Shown here piece after piece: positions 13,497 to 18,845 of a DNA stretch of 20,586 nt (its first letter is position 1; every line of letters begins with the position of its first letter). The position numbers and the translations under genes were made by a program. The DNA comes from a virus: positions 1 to 20,586 of the IMG/VR virus record IMGVR_UViG_3300034061_003333. One strand, written 5' to 3'. The notes beneath the pieces were generated by a model, which saw only the letters and a list, made by a program, of their open reading frames with translations, made no database searches and was not told the origin of the DNA.

Positions 13497-13726
13497 GCGG
13501 TGTGTTCCTCATACATGGCGACAACGGCATGGTCCGGCGGCAGGGTGTCGTCCGACGGGTCGCACTTGTAGTAGGCGCGGGCGTTCCACAGGATATCCTC
13601 AAGCGCGGCGTCCGGGTCGCAGCACGCGGACGTGTCCAGCAGCAGCGTGTCCCCTTGGTGGATTTCGAGGCTTTCGACGGCGCCGCTTGCGTTGCGGCGC
13701 CAGACGACGGAAAGCGTGGTAGTCAT
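13493..13726 (-). CDS. Small acidic protein of unknown function
   Basis: This 77-aa protein begins MTTTLSVVWRRNASGAVESL. It has a beta-like first part (LEIHQGDTLLLDTSACCDPD), then DILWNARAYYKCDPSDDTLP, and an acidic C terminus (YEEHTA). Three cysteines are present but not in a zinc pattern. The start at 13726 is chosen over the longer frame to 13894 because the extra part is shadow-like and overlaps the upstream gene. Confidence 0.7.
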   Translation of the reverse strand: MTTTLSVVWRRNASGAVESLEIHQGDTLLLDTSACCDPDAALEDILWNARAYYKCDPSDDTLPPDHAVVAMYEEHTA

Positions 13727-13730
13727 GCGA

Positions 13731-13967
13731 TCAGTCCTCCTCGATGGCGGGCGGTGCCGCGCGGTAGAGGTCCACGCGATATAGAAGGCGCCCGTCGGCG
13801 CCCTTCTGGCGCGTCTTTGTGATGCATGACGCGGTCGCATCGGGGCCGGGCGGGCATATCCACAAGCAGCGATTAAGCGGCGGAAGCGGCTCATGGCCGC
13901 AGCCCTGCATTGCGAGGTACTCTAGCGCATGTGCCTTGGCCAAAAGGCCGGTCCAATATTGTTGCAT
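13731..13967 (-). CDS. Small cysteine-containing protein of unknown function
   Basis: This 78-aa protein begins MQQYWTGLLAKAHALEYLAM, followed by GCGHEPLPPLNRCLWICPPG. Four cysteines (C23, C34, C38, C48) might bind a metal, though the spacing matches no family I know. The C terminus, DGRLLYRVDLYRAAPPAIEED, is beta then acidic. A ribosome binding site, AAGGGGAGC, lies upstream of 13967. Confidence 0.72.
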   Translation of the reverse strand: MQQYWTGLLAKAHALEYLAMQGCGHEPLPPLNRCLWICPPGPDATASCITKTRQKGADGRLLYRVDLYRAAPPAIEED

Positions 13968-13982
13968 GGTGCGGCGCTCCCC

Positions 13983-14213
13983 TTAGCGGTTGCAGACGAA
14001 GGCGTAGCCAGAGCCCGGCAGGCTCCCGCCCACCATATCCTCGGGCCAGCCATAGCGGCGGGCGAGGGCCACGGCGGCGGCCTTGTGGTTGTCATGGACG
14101 CCGAGAGCATGGTCCCATGACAGCGTGATGGTGCCAGCGTCGGCGCGGGCTGAGACGCGCGCCGGGCGGGTGTTGGTCGGGCCGTGGAATTTGGTCTGGA
14201 TGGCTTGATACAT
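13983..14213 (-). CDS. Widespread small phage/mobile-element protein (TK-GPTNTR family)
   Basis: This 76-aa protein starts MYQAIQTKFHGPTNTRPARV, then has TITLSWDHAL, NHKAAAVALARRYGW and GGSLPGSGYAFVC. I recognise the pattern AIQTK-GPTNTR ... H-AA-AL-K-GW ... GG-GYVFV from many short uncharacterised proteins on phages, plasmids and other mobile elements. No biochemical function is known to me. The start at 14213 is supported by ACACAAGGGAC upstream; the longer frame to 14327 is shadow sequence. Its wide spread makes an anti-host or DNA-associated role plausible, but that is speculation. Confidence 0.85.
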   Translation of the reverse strand: MYQAIQTKFHGPTNTRPARVSARADAGTITLSWDHALGVHDNHKAAAVALARRYGWPEDMVGGSLPGSGYAFVCNR

Positions 14214-14284
14214 GGCGGTTGTCCCTTGTGTGCGATGGTCGCAGGAAAGTTTATGGCAGTATCCGTGGCGTGACGCAATAGGCT

Positions 14285-14383
14285 CTAGGGCGTCACGATT
14301 AGGAGCAGCCAGAAGGCTGCGATGCAAAGGCCAGCGGTGACCCCGTAGGCGAGGGCGGTGGCGATGATGCGGAGCGTATGCAT
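14285..14383 (-). CDS. Membrane micropeptide (32 aa)
   Basis: The frame from 14383 encodes MHTLRIIATALAYGVTAGLC followed by IAAFWLLLIVTP. It is a single hydrophobic helix with a short basic N terminus, so N-in insertion in the inner membrane is likely. A clear Shine-Dalgarno sequence, AGAGAGGAA, lies 9 nt upstream, inside the repeated leader motif of this cluster. A longer frame to 14482 is not preferred, as it lacks an RBS and overlaps the neighbouring gene. Function is unknown. Confidence 0.65.
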   Translation of the reverse strand: MHTLRIIATALAYGVTAGLCIAAFWLLLIVTP

Positions 14384-14399
14384 GTGTGCGGTTCCTCTC

Positions 14400-14678
14400 T
14401 TAGCGCCAGCGGATGACGCGAACAGAACGATAGGCGTTGTCGGCGGGCGAGCCGCCAAGGCTGCGCGTAGTGGCAACCTCAATGTGACAGGGGCGCCACC
14501 CGGTTGACCGGCGCACCCAAAAGCGGCGCCGTTCCCCGTAGGTGTCCACCACCTCTACCCGCGCGCCCTCTAGCCCGATCAATTGCGGGGTGAGGCCGGA
14601 CAAGTCGCGTGCGCGATCCTTCGCGGCCGGCGACAGTTGGTTCCACGCGGCTTGCGTCATGTTGTCGAGCGTTTGCAT
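14400..14678 (-). CDS. Small protein of unknown function
   Basis: This 92-aa protein begins MQTLDNMTQAAWNQLSPAAK, then DRARDLSGLTPQLIGLEGAR, then a beta-rich part (VEVVDTYGERRRFWVRRSTG, PCHIEVATTRSLGG). The start at 14678 follows the repeated leader GAGAGAAACCGCACCC; an in-frame ATG at 14696 would lie upstream of that leader. The helical head and SH3-like beta tail would suit nucleic-acid binding, but no family is recognised. Confidence 0.75.
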   Translation of the reverse strand: MQTLDNMTQAAWNQLSPAAKDRARDLSGLTPQLIGLEGARVEVVDTYGERRRFWVRRSTGWRPCHIEVATTRSLGGSPADNAYRSVRVIRWR

Positions 14679-14692
14679 GGGTGCGGTTTCTC

Positions 14693-14869
14693 TCACTTGC
14701 TGGCGCGGTTGCGCTGGTGGGGCAGGGCGCCGCGTTCGGCGCGGGCGATCAGATCAGCGTCGTGGCCTTCACGCAGGACGCGCCGCACCTCCGCGTTCGC
14801 TTCCGCGTTGGTAGGCTCGCGCCCGAGACGGGTTGCAAGGGCTTCCCGGATAGTAGGCTTGCGGGTCAT
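14693..14869 (-). CDS. Small basic protein of unknown function
   Basis: This 58-aa protein begins MTRKPTIREALATRLGREPT, then NAEANAEVRRVLREGHDADL, and ends with a basic tail (LPHQRNRASK). It is highly charged and probably helical, perhaps nucleic-acid binding by composition. The start at 14869 follows ACACAAGGGACCGCACGC, the repeated leader. The longer frame to 14911 adds a low-complexity shadow. Confidence 0.72.
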   Translation of the reverse strand: MTRKPTIREALATRLGREPTNAEANAEVRRVLREGHDADLIARAERGALPHQRNRASK

Positions 14870-14901
14870 GCGTGCGGTCCCTTGTGTTGTCGAGCTACTG
14901 G

Positions 14902-14944
14902 CGCTCGCCATGCGCGCGGCCGGAACCGCGCGCGGGCGCGAGCG
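14902..14944 (-). terminator. Two-tier GC-rich stem-loop filling an intergenic gap
   Basis: CGCTCGC (14902-14908) pairs with GCGAGCG (14938-14944), and inside it GCGCGCGG (14912-14919) pairs perfectly with CCGCGCGC (14926-14933) around a 6-nt loop. The 43-nt structure begins directly after the stop codon of the first leftward gene (TGA complement at 14945-14947). It lacks a T-run, so it is more likely an mRNA-stabilising or attenuating stem than a full terminator. Confidence 0.5.
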
Positions 14945-15130
14945 TCAGCGTTCGAAGATGACGCGCCCCGCCGCATCTTCGACGGTCACGCTGATCCGCA
15001 GCGCAACCAATTCCTTAGCCTTCGCCAGCGCATCCGCGCGCGTTGCGGCGGGCTGCTGGTAGACGACGCCGCGCCGGTCCATGCTGATGACAGCGAAGGC
15101 AGGGCAGGGTTCAACGTTGTGCCGGTCCAT
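14945..15130 (-). CDS. First gene of the leftward small-gene cluster, unknown function
   Basis: This 61-aa protein begins MDRHNVEPCPAFAVISMDRR, then GVVYQQPAATRADALAKAKE, then LVALRISVTVEDAAGRVIFER. The beta-alpha-beta pattern resembles a small compact domain. AAGGGATC upstream of 15130 is the ribosome binding site. It is closest to the control region and so would be the first gene transcribed leftward. Function is not recognised. Confidence 0.75.
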   Translation of the reverse strand: MDRHNVEPCPAFAVISMDRRGVVYQQPAATRADALAKAKELVALRISVTVEDAAGRVIFER

Positions 15131-15164
15131 CTGTCTGATCCCTTATCGGTTGCGACAAAGGAAG

Positions 15165-15192
15165 CGTATAAGCCCTATCGCAGCCGATGCAA
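15165..15192 (-). promoter_or_regulatory. Possible leftward promoter for the small-gene cluster
   Basis: On the minus strand TTGCAT (15187-15192) and TATACG (15165-15170) are separated by 16 nt, about 35 nt ahead of the first gene's ATG. Matches to consensus are only partial (3 of 6 and 4 of 6). A leftward promoter must exist somewhere between here and the AT-rich tract; this is the closest candidate. Confidence 0.33.
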
Positions 15193-15400
15193 CAGAAAAT
15201 GTAGCAGCGGACGCACATTTTTTCCGGCGCCTGGCGGGCTAGGATTCTATTCTAGCAGGGGGCGCGCGTTATCGGCGGTTTGCGGGGCGGTTTCGGCGGT
15301 CTCGGTGAAAACTCTCGGCGGGGTATCGGCCTGGCTGCCGAGGCAAAAAGCGCCGCTTTTCCAACGTGATAGCGCGGTTCTCGGCAATCTCGGTCATCTG

Positions 15401-15450
15401 TTATGTATATACTTAGGATATAGTAGGTATATATACCTATATATACTATA
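15401..15450. other. AT-rich tract with TATA palindrome, possible DNA-unwinding element
   Basis: Ten of these 50 bases are G or C (20%), in a strongly G+C-rich genome. The tract contains the perfect 16-bp palindrome TAGGTATATATACCTA (15424-15439) and TATAGTA/TACTATA arms around it (starting 15420 and 15444). It would melt easily beside the iterons. It may also contain promoter -10 elements on either strand. Confidence 0.6.
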
Positions 15451-15473
15451 GGGGTTAGCGGTCGAATAACCCC
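15451..15473. repeat. Inverted repeat GGGGTTA/TAACCCC
   Basis: GGGGTTA (15451-15457) and TAACCCC (15467-15473) are perfect 7-bp arms around a 9-nt spacer. The element sits exactly between the AT-rich tract and the first iteron cluster. It could be a protein-binding site or a cruciform/RNA hairpin. Confidence 0.6.
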
Positions 15474-15536
15474 TCTCGGCATTGCCGAGACTGCCGAGAC
15501 TGCCGAGACTGCCGAGACTGCCGAGACTGCCGCATC
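15474..15536 (+). repeat. Iteron cluster 1: five tandem TGCCGAGAC with inverted lead unit
   Basis: TGCCGAGAC repeats perfectly five times with a 9-bp period (15483-15527), followed by a degenerate sixth unit starting TGCCG. Immediately before it, TCTCGGCA (15474-15481) is the reverse complement of the unit's first 8 bases, forming an 8-1-8 inverted repeat with the first iteron. The absence of spacers rules out a CRISPR array. Confidence 0.9.
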
Positions 15537-15550
15537 ACGCCCCCGCCGCG

Positions 15551-15655
15551 TCATGCCTCGCCCCGACCTCGCTCGGCACTGCCGAGACTGCCGAGACTGC
15601 CGAACGCTGAATGTCTCGCCCTGACTCCGTTCGGCATTGCCGAGATTGCCGAGAC
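15551..15655 (+). repeat. Iteron clusters 2 and 3 within a diverged ~47-bp direct duplication
   Basis: Cluster 2 has TGCCGAGAC at 15580 and 15589 plus variant TGCCGAACG at 15598. Cluster 3 has TGCCGAGAT at 15638 and TGCCGAGAC at 15647. Each is led by an inverted unit (CTCGGCA at 15572-15578; TTCGGCA at 15630-15636) one base ahead of the first iteron. The flanks also match (CTCGCCCCGACCTCGCTCGG versus CTCGCCCTGACTCCGTTCGG), so 15551-15597 and 15608-15655 are diverged copies offset by 58 bp. Confidence 0.8.
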
Positions 15656-15725
15656 GCTGGCGCCAGCAGCTACGCGCCTGGCGTGGCAGAATGCAATAGA
15701 TTGTGTAGCGTATACATACAAACAC

Positions 15726-15757
15726 CTGCACAGTTGAACAGCTGTTCATATGTGCAG
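15726..15757. promoter_or_regulatory. 32-bp operator-like palindrome upstream of the late promoter
   Basis: The left arm CTGCACAGTTGAACAG matches the reverse complement of the right arm CTGTTCATATGTGCAG at 14 of 16 positions. The core TGAACAGCTGTTCA (15735-15748) is a perfect 14-bp palindrome. It ends 3 nt before the -35 box at 15761, so a dimeric regulator bound here could activate or block the promoter. The MarR-type protein at 11483-11794 is one candidate; a host regulator is another. Confidence 0.7.
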
Positions 15758-15760
15758 ACG

Positions 15761-15788
15761 TTGGATTGCCTGTAATAGATTGTATAAT
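15761..15788 (+). promoter_or_regulatory. Sigma70-like rightward promoter for terminase/structural genes
   Basis: TTGGAT (15761-15766, 4 of 6 to TTGACA) and a perfect TATAAT (15783-15788) are separated by 16 nt. It points to the small terminase gene at 15912 and implies an untranslated leader of about 115-120 nt. The sequence AATAGATTGTATA overlapping the -10 is nearly repeated at 15695-15707 (AATAGATTGTGTA). Confidence 0.72.
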
Positions 15789-15840
15789 GCACACGACCAG
15801 GGGGAGGGGGACCCGCGCCCCGCCCGGTCCAGGGCCGGAG

Positions 15841-15874
15841 GGGCCGCAAGCAATTTTTTATTTTTTGCGAGCCC
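15841..15874 (+). terminator. Leader hairpin with T-rich loop ahead of the terminase gene
   Basis: GGGCCGCAA (15841-15849) pairs with TTGCG-a-GCCC (15865-15874) with one bulged A, enclosing an AT-rich loop containing two T6 runs. It lies in the leader between the promoter at 15761-15788 and the terminase start, so it may act as an attenuator or as an RNA-stability element. It is not a classical terminator, because the T-runs are inside the loop. Confidence 0.4.
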
Positions 15875-15911
15875 TTTGCCTCCGCGTCACACAACATGAT
15901 ACAAAGCGGCC

Positions 15912-16361
15912 ATGACCATCTTCTCCCTCCCGTACGAGCCGCGCCGGCTGCAAGCGACGGAAGCGCGGCTGGAGGCCATCTACAACGCGGCGCGCAAGGG
16001 CCTGCGCGGAGACACGCTGGCGCTGGCCGCTGGCATGCGCCCCGCCGAATACCGCACGCTATGCGAGTTCGACCCGCTGGCGGCGCTGGCCGAGGAGAAG
16101 GGCCGCGCTGACGGCGAGCTGGAAATGGCGGGCGTGCTGTACGATGCGGCCAAGGGCGGCGACGCCAAGGCGGCGCTCGACATCCTCAAGCACACCCACG
16201 GCTGGGTGGCGAAGCAGGCCGTAACGGTCGAGGTCAACCAGACGATCTCGATCACGAACGCGCTACAGGAAGCGCAGCGCCGCGTCATAGAAGGGGTCGC
16301 AGAGGCCGCCGCAACCATCGAACACGCCCCCGCGCAGGACGCCGCCCGTGCAGACGGTTAA
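15912..16361 (+). CDS. terS: Terminase small subunit
   Basis: This 149-aa protein lies directly upstream of, and overlaps, the large terminase gene, the normal place for the small subunit. The N-terminal half has a helix-turn-helix-like DNA-binding segment (LRGDTLALAAGMRPAEYRTL, about 32-51) followed by EFDPLAALAEEKGRADGELE. Then come helical oligomerisation segments (VLYDAAKGGDAKAALDILKH) with GWVAKQAVTVEVN, a pattern typical of small terminases. The C terminus is Ala/Glu-rich. By family role it recognises the packaging site and regulates the large subunit. The Shine-Dalgarno sequence is weak (ACAAAGCGG), which may limit its dosage or make its translation dependent on leader structure. Confidence 0.82.
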   Translation: MTIFSLPYEPRRLQATEARLEAIYNAARKGLRGDTLALAAGMRPAEYRTLCEFDPLAALAEEKGRADGELEMAGVLYDAAKGGDAKAALDILKHTHGWVAKQAVTVEVNQTISITNALQEAQRRVIEGVAEAAATIEHAPAQDAARADG

Positions 16362-17871
16362 GTACTCGCCCGACGACGAGATGGAGCTGATGAGCCGGCT
16401 GTGGACGCCGGCCATCAAGGACGACCCGCTCAAGTTCGTGCTGTTCACCTTCCCGTGGGGGCAGAAGGGCACGCCGCTGGAACACTTCCAGGGACCGCGC
16501 AAGTGGCAGCGCGAGGTGTTGCAGAACCTGGCTGACCACATCCGCGGCAACAACGGCAAGGTGGACTTCGACACCTTCCGCATGGCCATCTCGTCCGGCC
16601 GCGGCATCGGCAAGTCGGCGCTCGTCTCCTGGCTGGTCATTTGGATGCTGACGACCAGGATCGGCTCGACGACCATCGTGTCGGCCAACAGCGAGGCGCA
16701 GCTTCGCTCCGTCACCTGGGCCGAAATTACCAAGTGGCTGAGTATGAGCCTTAACAGCCATTGGTTTGAGGTCAGCGCGACGCGCGTCATGCCGGCGAAG
16801 TGGCTGACGGAACTGGTCGAGCGCGACCTCAAGATGGGCACACGCTACTGGGGCGTCGAGGGCCGGCTGTGGTCGGCGGAAAACCCCGACGCCTACGCGG
16901 GCGTCCACAACTTCGACGGCGTAATGCTGATTTACGACGAGGCCAGCGGTATTGACGACACGATCTGGTCGGTCGCTGCCGGCTTCTTCACCGAGAACAC
17001 GCCGCATCGCTTCTGGCTGGCGTTCAGCAACCCCCGCCGCAACGCGGGGTACTTCTACGAGTGCTTCCACTCCAAGCGGGACTTTTGGGGTACGAAGATC
17101 GTGGACGCTAGGTCGGTCGAGGGCACCGACAAGCAGGTCTATCAGCAGATCATCGACGAGTACGGGCCGGACAGCACCCAGGCCCACGTCGAGGTCTACG
17201 GGCAGTTCCCCAACGCATCCGACGACCAGTTCATCGGGGCGTCCGTGGTGGACGACGCCATGCGCCGCCCCCAGCACAAGGATCCGTCGGCGCCAATCAT
17301 CATCGGGGTAGACCCGGCGCGGTTTGGGTCGGACAGCACCGTCATCGCCGTGCGCCAGGGCCGCGACATCATCGCCATCAAGCGGCACAAGGGCGACGAC
17401 ACCATGACCGTCGTCGGCCACGTCATCGAGGCCATCGAGACGTACAAGCCGGCGCTGGTGGTCATCGACGAGGGTGGCCTAGGGGCCGGCATCGTGGACC
17501 GGCTCAAGGAGCAGCGGTACAAGATCAAGGGGGTCAATTTCGGCAACAAGTCGAAGAACCCGGTGATGTGGGGCAACAAGCGCGCTGAGATGTGGGGCGA
17601 GATGCGGGCCTGGCTGAAGGACGCCTCCATTCCCCTCGACCGCTATCTGAAAAACGACCTGACCGGGCCGATGATGAAGCCGGACAGCAAGGGGACGATC
17701 TATCTGGAGAGCAAGAAGGACATGAAGGCCCGCGGGCTGGCCAGCCCCGACGCCGCCGACGCCATCGCCGTCACCTTCGCCTTTCCGGTGGCCCACCGGG
17801 AATATGTGGACAGAGGCCCCCGCCGCAACTATGCTGCGGGCGGCATACAGACGTCTTGGATGGGATCTTAG
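16348..17871 (+). CDS. terL: Terminase large subunit
   Basis: This 507-aa packaging motor has an N-terminal ATPase: adenine-binding FQGPRKWQREV region, Walker A SSGRGIGKS (82-90, K89), Walker B MLIYDEAS (D197, E198) and a coupling motif near FSNPRRNAGYF. The C-terminal RNase H-like nuclease has GVDPARFGSDST (D322), VVIDEGG (D374) and DAADAIAV (D471). All key acids are present. By family role it cuts concatemers and pumps DNA into the prohead. The start is a GTG at 16348 with AGGAC upstream, overlapping the small subunit by 14 nt; a later ATG at 16381 would remove 11 residues. The TAG is embedded in the RBS of the next gene (TTAGGACATG). Confidence 0.95.
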   Translation: MQTVKYSPDDEMELMSRLWTPAIKDDPLKFVLFTFPWGQKGTPLEHFQGPRKWQREVLQNLADHIRGNNGKVDFDTFRMAISSGRGIGKSALVSWLVIWMLTTRIGSTTIVSANSEAQLRSVTWAEITKWLSMSLNSHWFEVSATRVMPAKWLTELVERDLKMGTRYWGVEGRLWSAENPDAYAGVHNFDGVMLIYDEASGIDDTIWSVAAGFFTENTPHRFWLAFSNPRRNAGYFYECFHSKRDFWGTKIVDARSVEGTDKQVYQQIIDEYGPDSTQAHVEVYGQFPNASDDQFIGASVVDDAMRRPQHKDPSAPIIIGVDPARFGSDSTVIAVRQGRDIIAIKRHKGDDTMTVVGHVIEAIETYKPALVVIDEGGLGAGIVDRLKEQRYKIKGVNFGNKSKNPVMWGNKRAEMWGEMRAWLKDASIPLDRYLKNDLTGPMMKPDSKGTIYLESKKDMKARGLASPDAADAIAVTFAFPVAHREYVDRGPRRNYAAGGIQTSWMGS

Positions 17872-17874
17872 GAC

Positions 17875-18285
17875 ATGTCGAGCAACACCAAGCCGATTGG
17901 CGTCGCCTACGAAGACCAGAACATCGTGGGATCTGATCTGATCCTGTCTGGCGACGAGCTGGGCTACACCGCCGAAGCTCAGGGCACCGTCACGCAGCTT
18001 ACCAGCAAGTCCACGGCTGTGACGCTGAACCGCTCCATGGGCCGCATCACCACTAGCGGCGCAGAGTTGGCCGCGACCACCAGCGTGACGTTTACGTTCA
18101 ACAACGCCAAACTTAGCGCAAACGACGTCATTGTGCTGAACGTCAACGGCGGCACGACCGGCGCCTACAACGTCTACACCAGCGTCCTTGGCGCCGGCTC
18201 CGCGTCCATCACGCTGCGAAACATCACGGCCGGGGCGCTGTCTGAGGCGCTTGTGCTGAACTACGCCGTCATCCACGGCCCGTAA
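17875..18285 (+). CDS. Small beta-rich virion protein, probable capsid decoration protein
   Basis: This 136-aa protein has almost no charged core and is rich in Thr, Ser, Val and Ala: STAVTLNRSMGRITTSGAEL, then TTSVTFTFNNAKLSANDVIV, then NGGTTGAYNVYTSVLGAGSA, then LSEALVLNYAVIHG. I recognise this pattern of short all-beta proteins from many phage head modules, often annotated as hypothetical or decoration-like. Location between large terminase and portal supports a structural role. Decoration rather than another head role is inference. A TAATG junction couples it to the next gene. Confidence 0.72.
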   Translation: MSSNTKPIGVAYEDQNIVGSDLILSGDELGYTAEAQGTVTQLTSKSTAVTLNRSMGRITTSGAELAATTSVTFTFNNAKLSANDVIVLNVNGGTTGAYNVYTSVLGAGSASITLRNITAGALSEALVLNYAVIHGP

Positions 18286-18542
18286 TGCCAAAGAAGGGCG
18301 TTTCGCTGGCCGTAGGCCGCGGCGAGAAGCTACCGACGAGTAAGGGCGCCGGCCTGACCGCAAAGGGCCGGGCCAAGTACAATCGCGAAACGGGCTCCAA
18401 TCTTAAGCCCCCCGCGCCCAGCCCCAAGACTGAGGCCGACAAAGCCCGTAAGAAATCCTTTTGCTCAAGAATGGCGGGCGTGGTAGCTAAGTCGGAGAAC
18501 GCCGACCGCGCCAAGGCGAGCATGAGAAGGTGGAAGTGCTGA
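18285..18542 (+). CDS. Small basic protein (KARKKSFCSRM motif), possibly DUF6321-type
   Basis: This 85-aa, Lys/Arg-rich protein has GAGLTAKGRAKYNRETGSNL, then KPPAPSPKTEADKARKKSFC, then SRMAGVV and a C-terminal ASMRRWKC. The pattern LTAKGRAKYNR-TGSNLK followed by RKKSFC-RM and a final RW-C is shared by small phage proteins that sit near podovirus-type portal genes. I tentatively relate it to DUF6321; this is from memory. Strong positive charge suggests nucleic-acid association, for example packaging or an internal virion protein. The start overlaps the previous stop (TAATG) and the stop overlaps the next start (TGATG). Confidence 0.82.
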   Translation: MPKKGVSLAVGRGEKLPTSKGAGLTAKGRAKYNRETGSNLKPPAPSPKTEADKARKKSFCSRMAGVVAKSENADRAKASMRRWKC

Positions 18543-18703
18543 TGGCCAAGCCAGGTCTGTACGCCAACATCCACGCAAAGAAGGCCCGCATCGCCGCCGG
18601 CTCTGGCGAGAAGATGCGGAAGCCGGGCTCCAAGGGCGCGCCCACCGCGGCGGCCTTCCGCGAGTCTGCCAAGACGGCCAAGCCCGCGAAGAAGGGCAAG
18701 TGA
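18542..18703 (+). CDS. Small basic protein ([19 protein letters not shown])
   Basis: This 53-aa protein begins [20 protein letters not shown], then [20 protein letters not shown] and a Lys-rich end. The [20 protein letters not shown] pattern is familiar from phages with P22-type portals, where it lies upstream of the portal gene; its function is unknown. The TGATG junction supports it. Confidence 0.82.
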   Translation: MAKPGLYANIHAKKARIAAGSGEKMRKPGSKGAPTAAAFRESAKTAKPAKKGK

Positions 18704-18704
18704 C

Positions 18705-18845
18705 ATGCCTCTGGTGAAATCCACCTCCAAAGAGGCGTTCCGCAAGAACGTGAAGGCTGAGATTGCCGCCGGAAAGCCGCCGAAACAGGCGGTCGCAATC
18801 GCGTACTCGACCAAGCGCGAAGCCGCGAAGAAGGGCAAAAAGTGA
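18705..18845 (+). CDS. Small basic protein ([16 protein letters not shown])
   Basis: This 46-aa protein is [20 protein letters not shown], then [20 protein letters not shown], then AKKGKK. The [15 protein letters not shown] segment is widespread in short phage proteins next to portal or head genes; no function is known to me. It begins one base after the previous stop and overlaps the next ATG (TGATG). Confidence 0.82.
   Translation: MPLVKSTSKEAFRKNVKAEIAAGKPPKQAVAIAYSTKREAAKKGKK

Larger units (their letters stand above)
15377..15666. other. Candidate replication origin (iterons plus AT-rich tract)
   Basis: The region combines the parts of an iteron-type origin: inverted-orientation units (TTCTCGGCA and ATCTCGG, 15378-15393), an AT-rich tract (15401-15450), an inverted repeat (15451-15473), then direct TGCCGAGAC iterons in three clusters (15483-15536, 15580-15606, 15638-15655), ending at a CTGGCGCCAG palindrome (15657-15666). 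It lies at the junction of divergent transcription, a common origin position. A centromere-like or multi-operator repressor site is the main alternative. The phage encodes its own primase-helicase that could act here. Confidence 0.55.
15131..15911. other. Large non-coding control region
   Basis: This 781-nt stretch lies between the divergent leftward small-gene cluster and the rightward packaging genes, and no convincing gene is seen in it. From left to right it holds a possible leftward promoter, scattered CTCGG-type half repeats, a 50-nt tract with 10 G+C bases, an inverted repeat, three clusters of TGCCGAGAC repeats, a 32-bp palindrome, a rightward promoter and a leader hairpin. Open frames crossing it (plus to 15451, minus 15252-15794) are repeat-driven and lack start signals. 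Confidence 0.8.

Noticed and set aside
14609-15451. 280-aa open frame on the plus strand running into the control region
   Set aside because: It crosses three well-packed minus-strand genes and the AT-rich tract, its N-terminal text mirrors those genes, and no RBS or domain is seen.
15474-15655. CRISPR array
   Set aside because: The TGCCGAGAC units are 9 bp and directly tandem with no spacers, and no cas gene is nearby.
15252-15794. 180-aa open frame on the minus strand over the iterons
   Set aside because: Its AVSAVSAVS-like text is produced by the 9-bp repeat; it has no start signal.
15796-15843. G-quadruplex from the GGGGGAGGGGG and GGG...GGGG runs
   Set aside because: The loop between the second and third G-runs is over 20 nt with many C bases that would rather pair with the G-runs, so a stable quadruplex is unlikely.
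16285-17421. 378-aa open frame on the minus strand across the large terminase gene
   Set aside because: It is antisense to conserved terminase motifs and is a high-G+C artefact.
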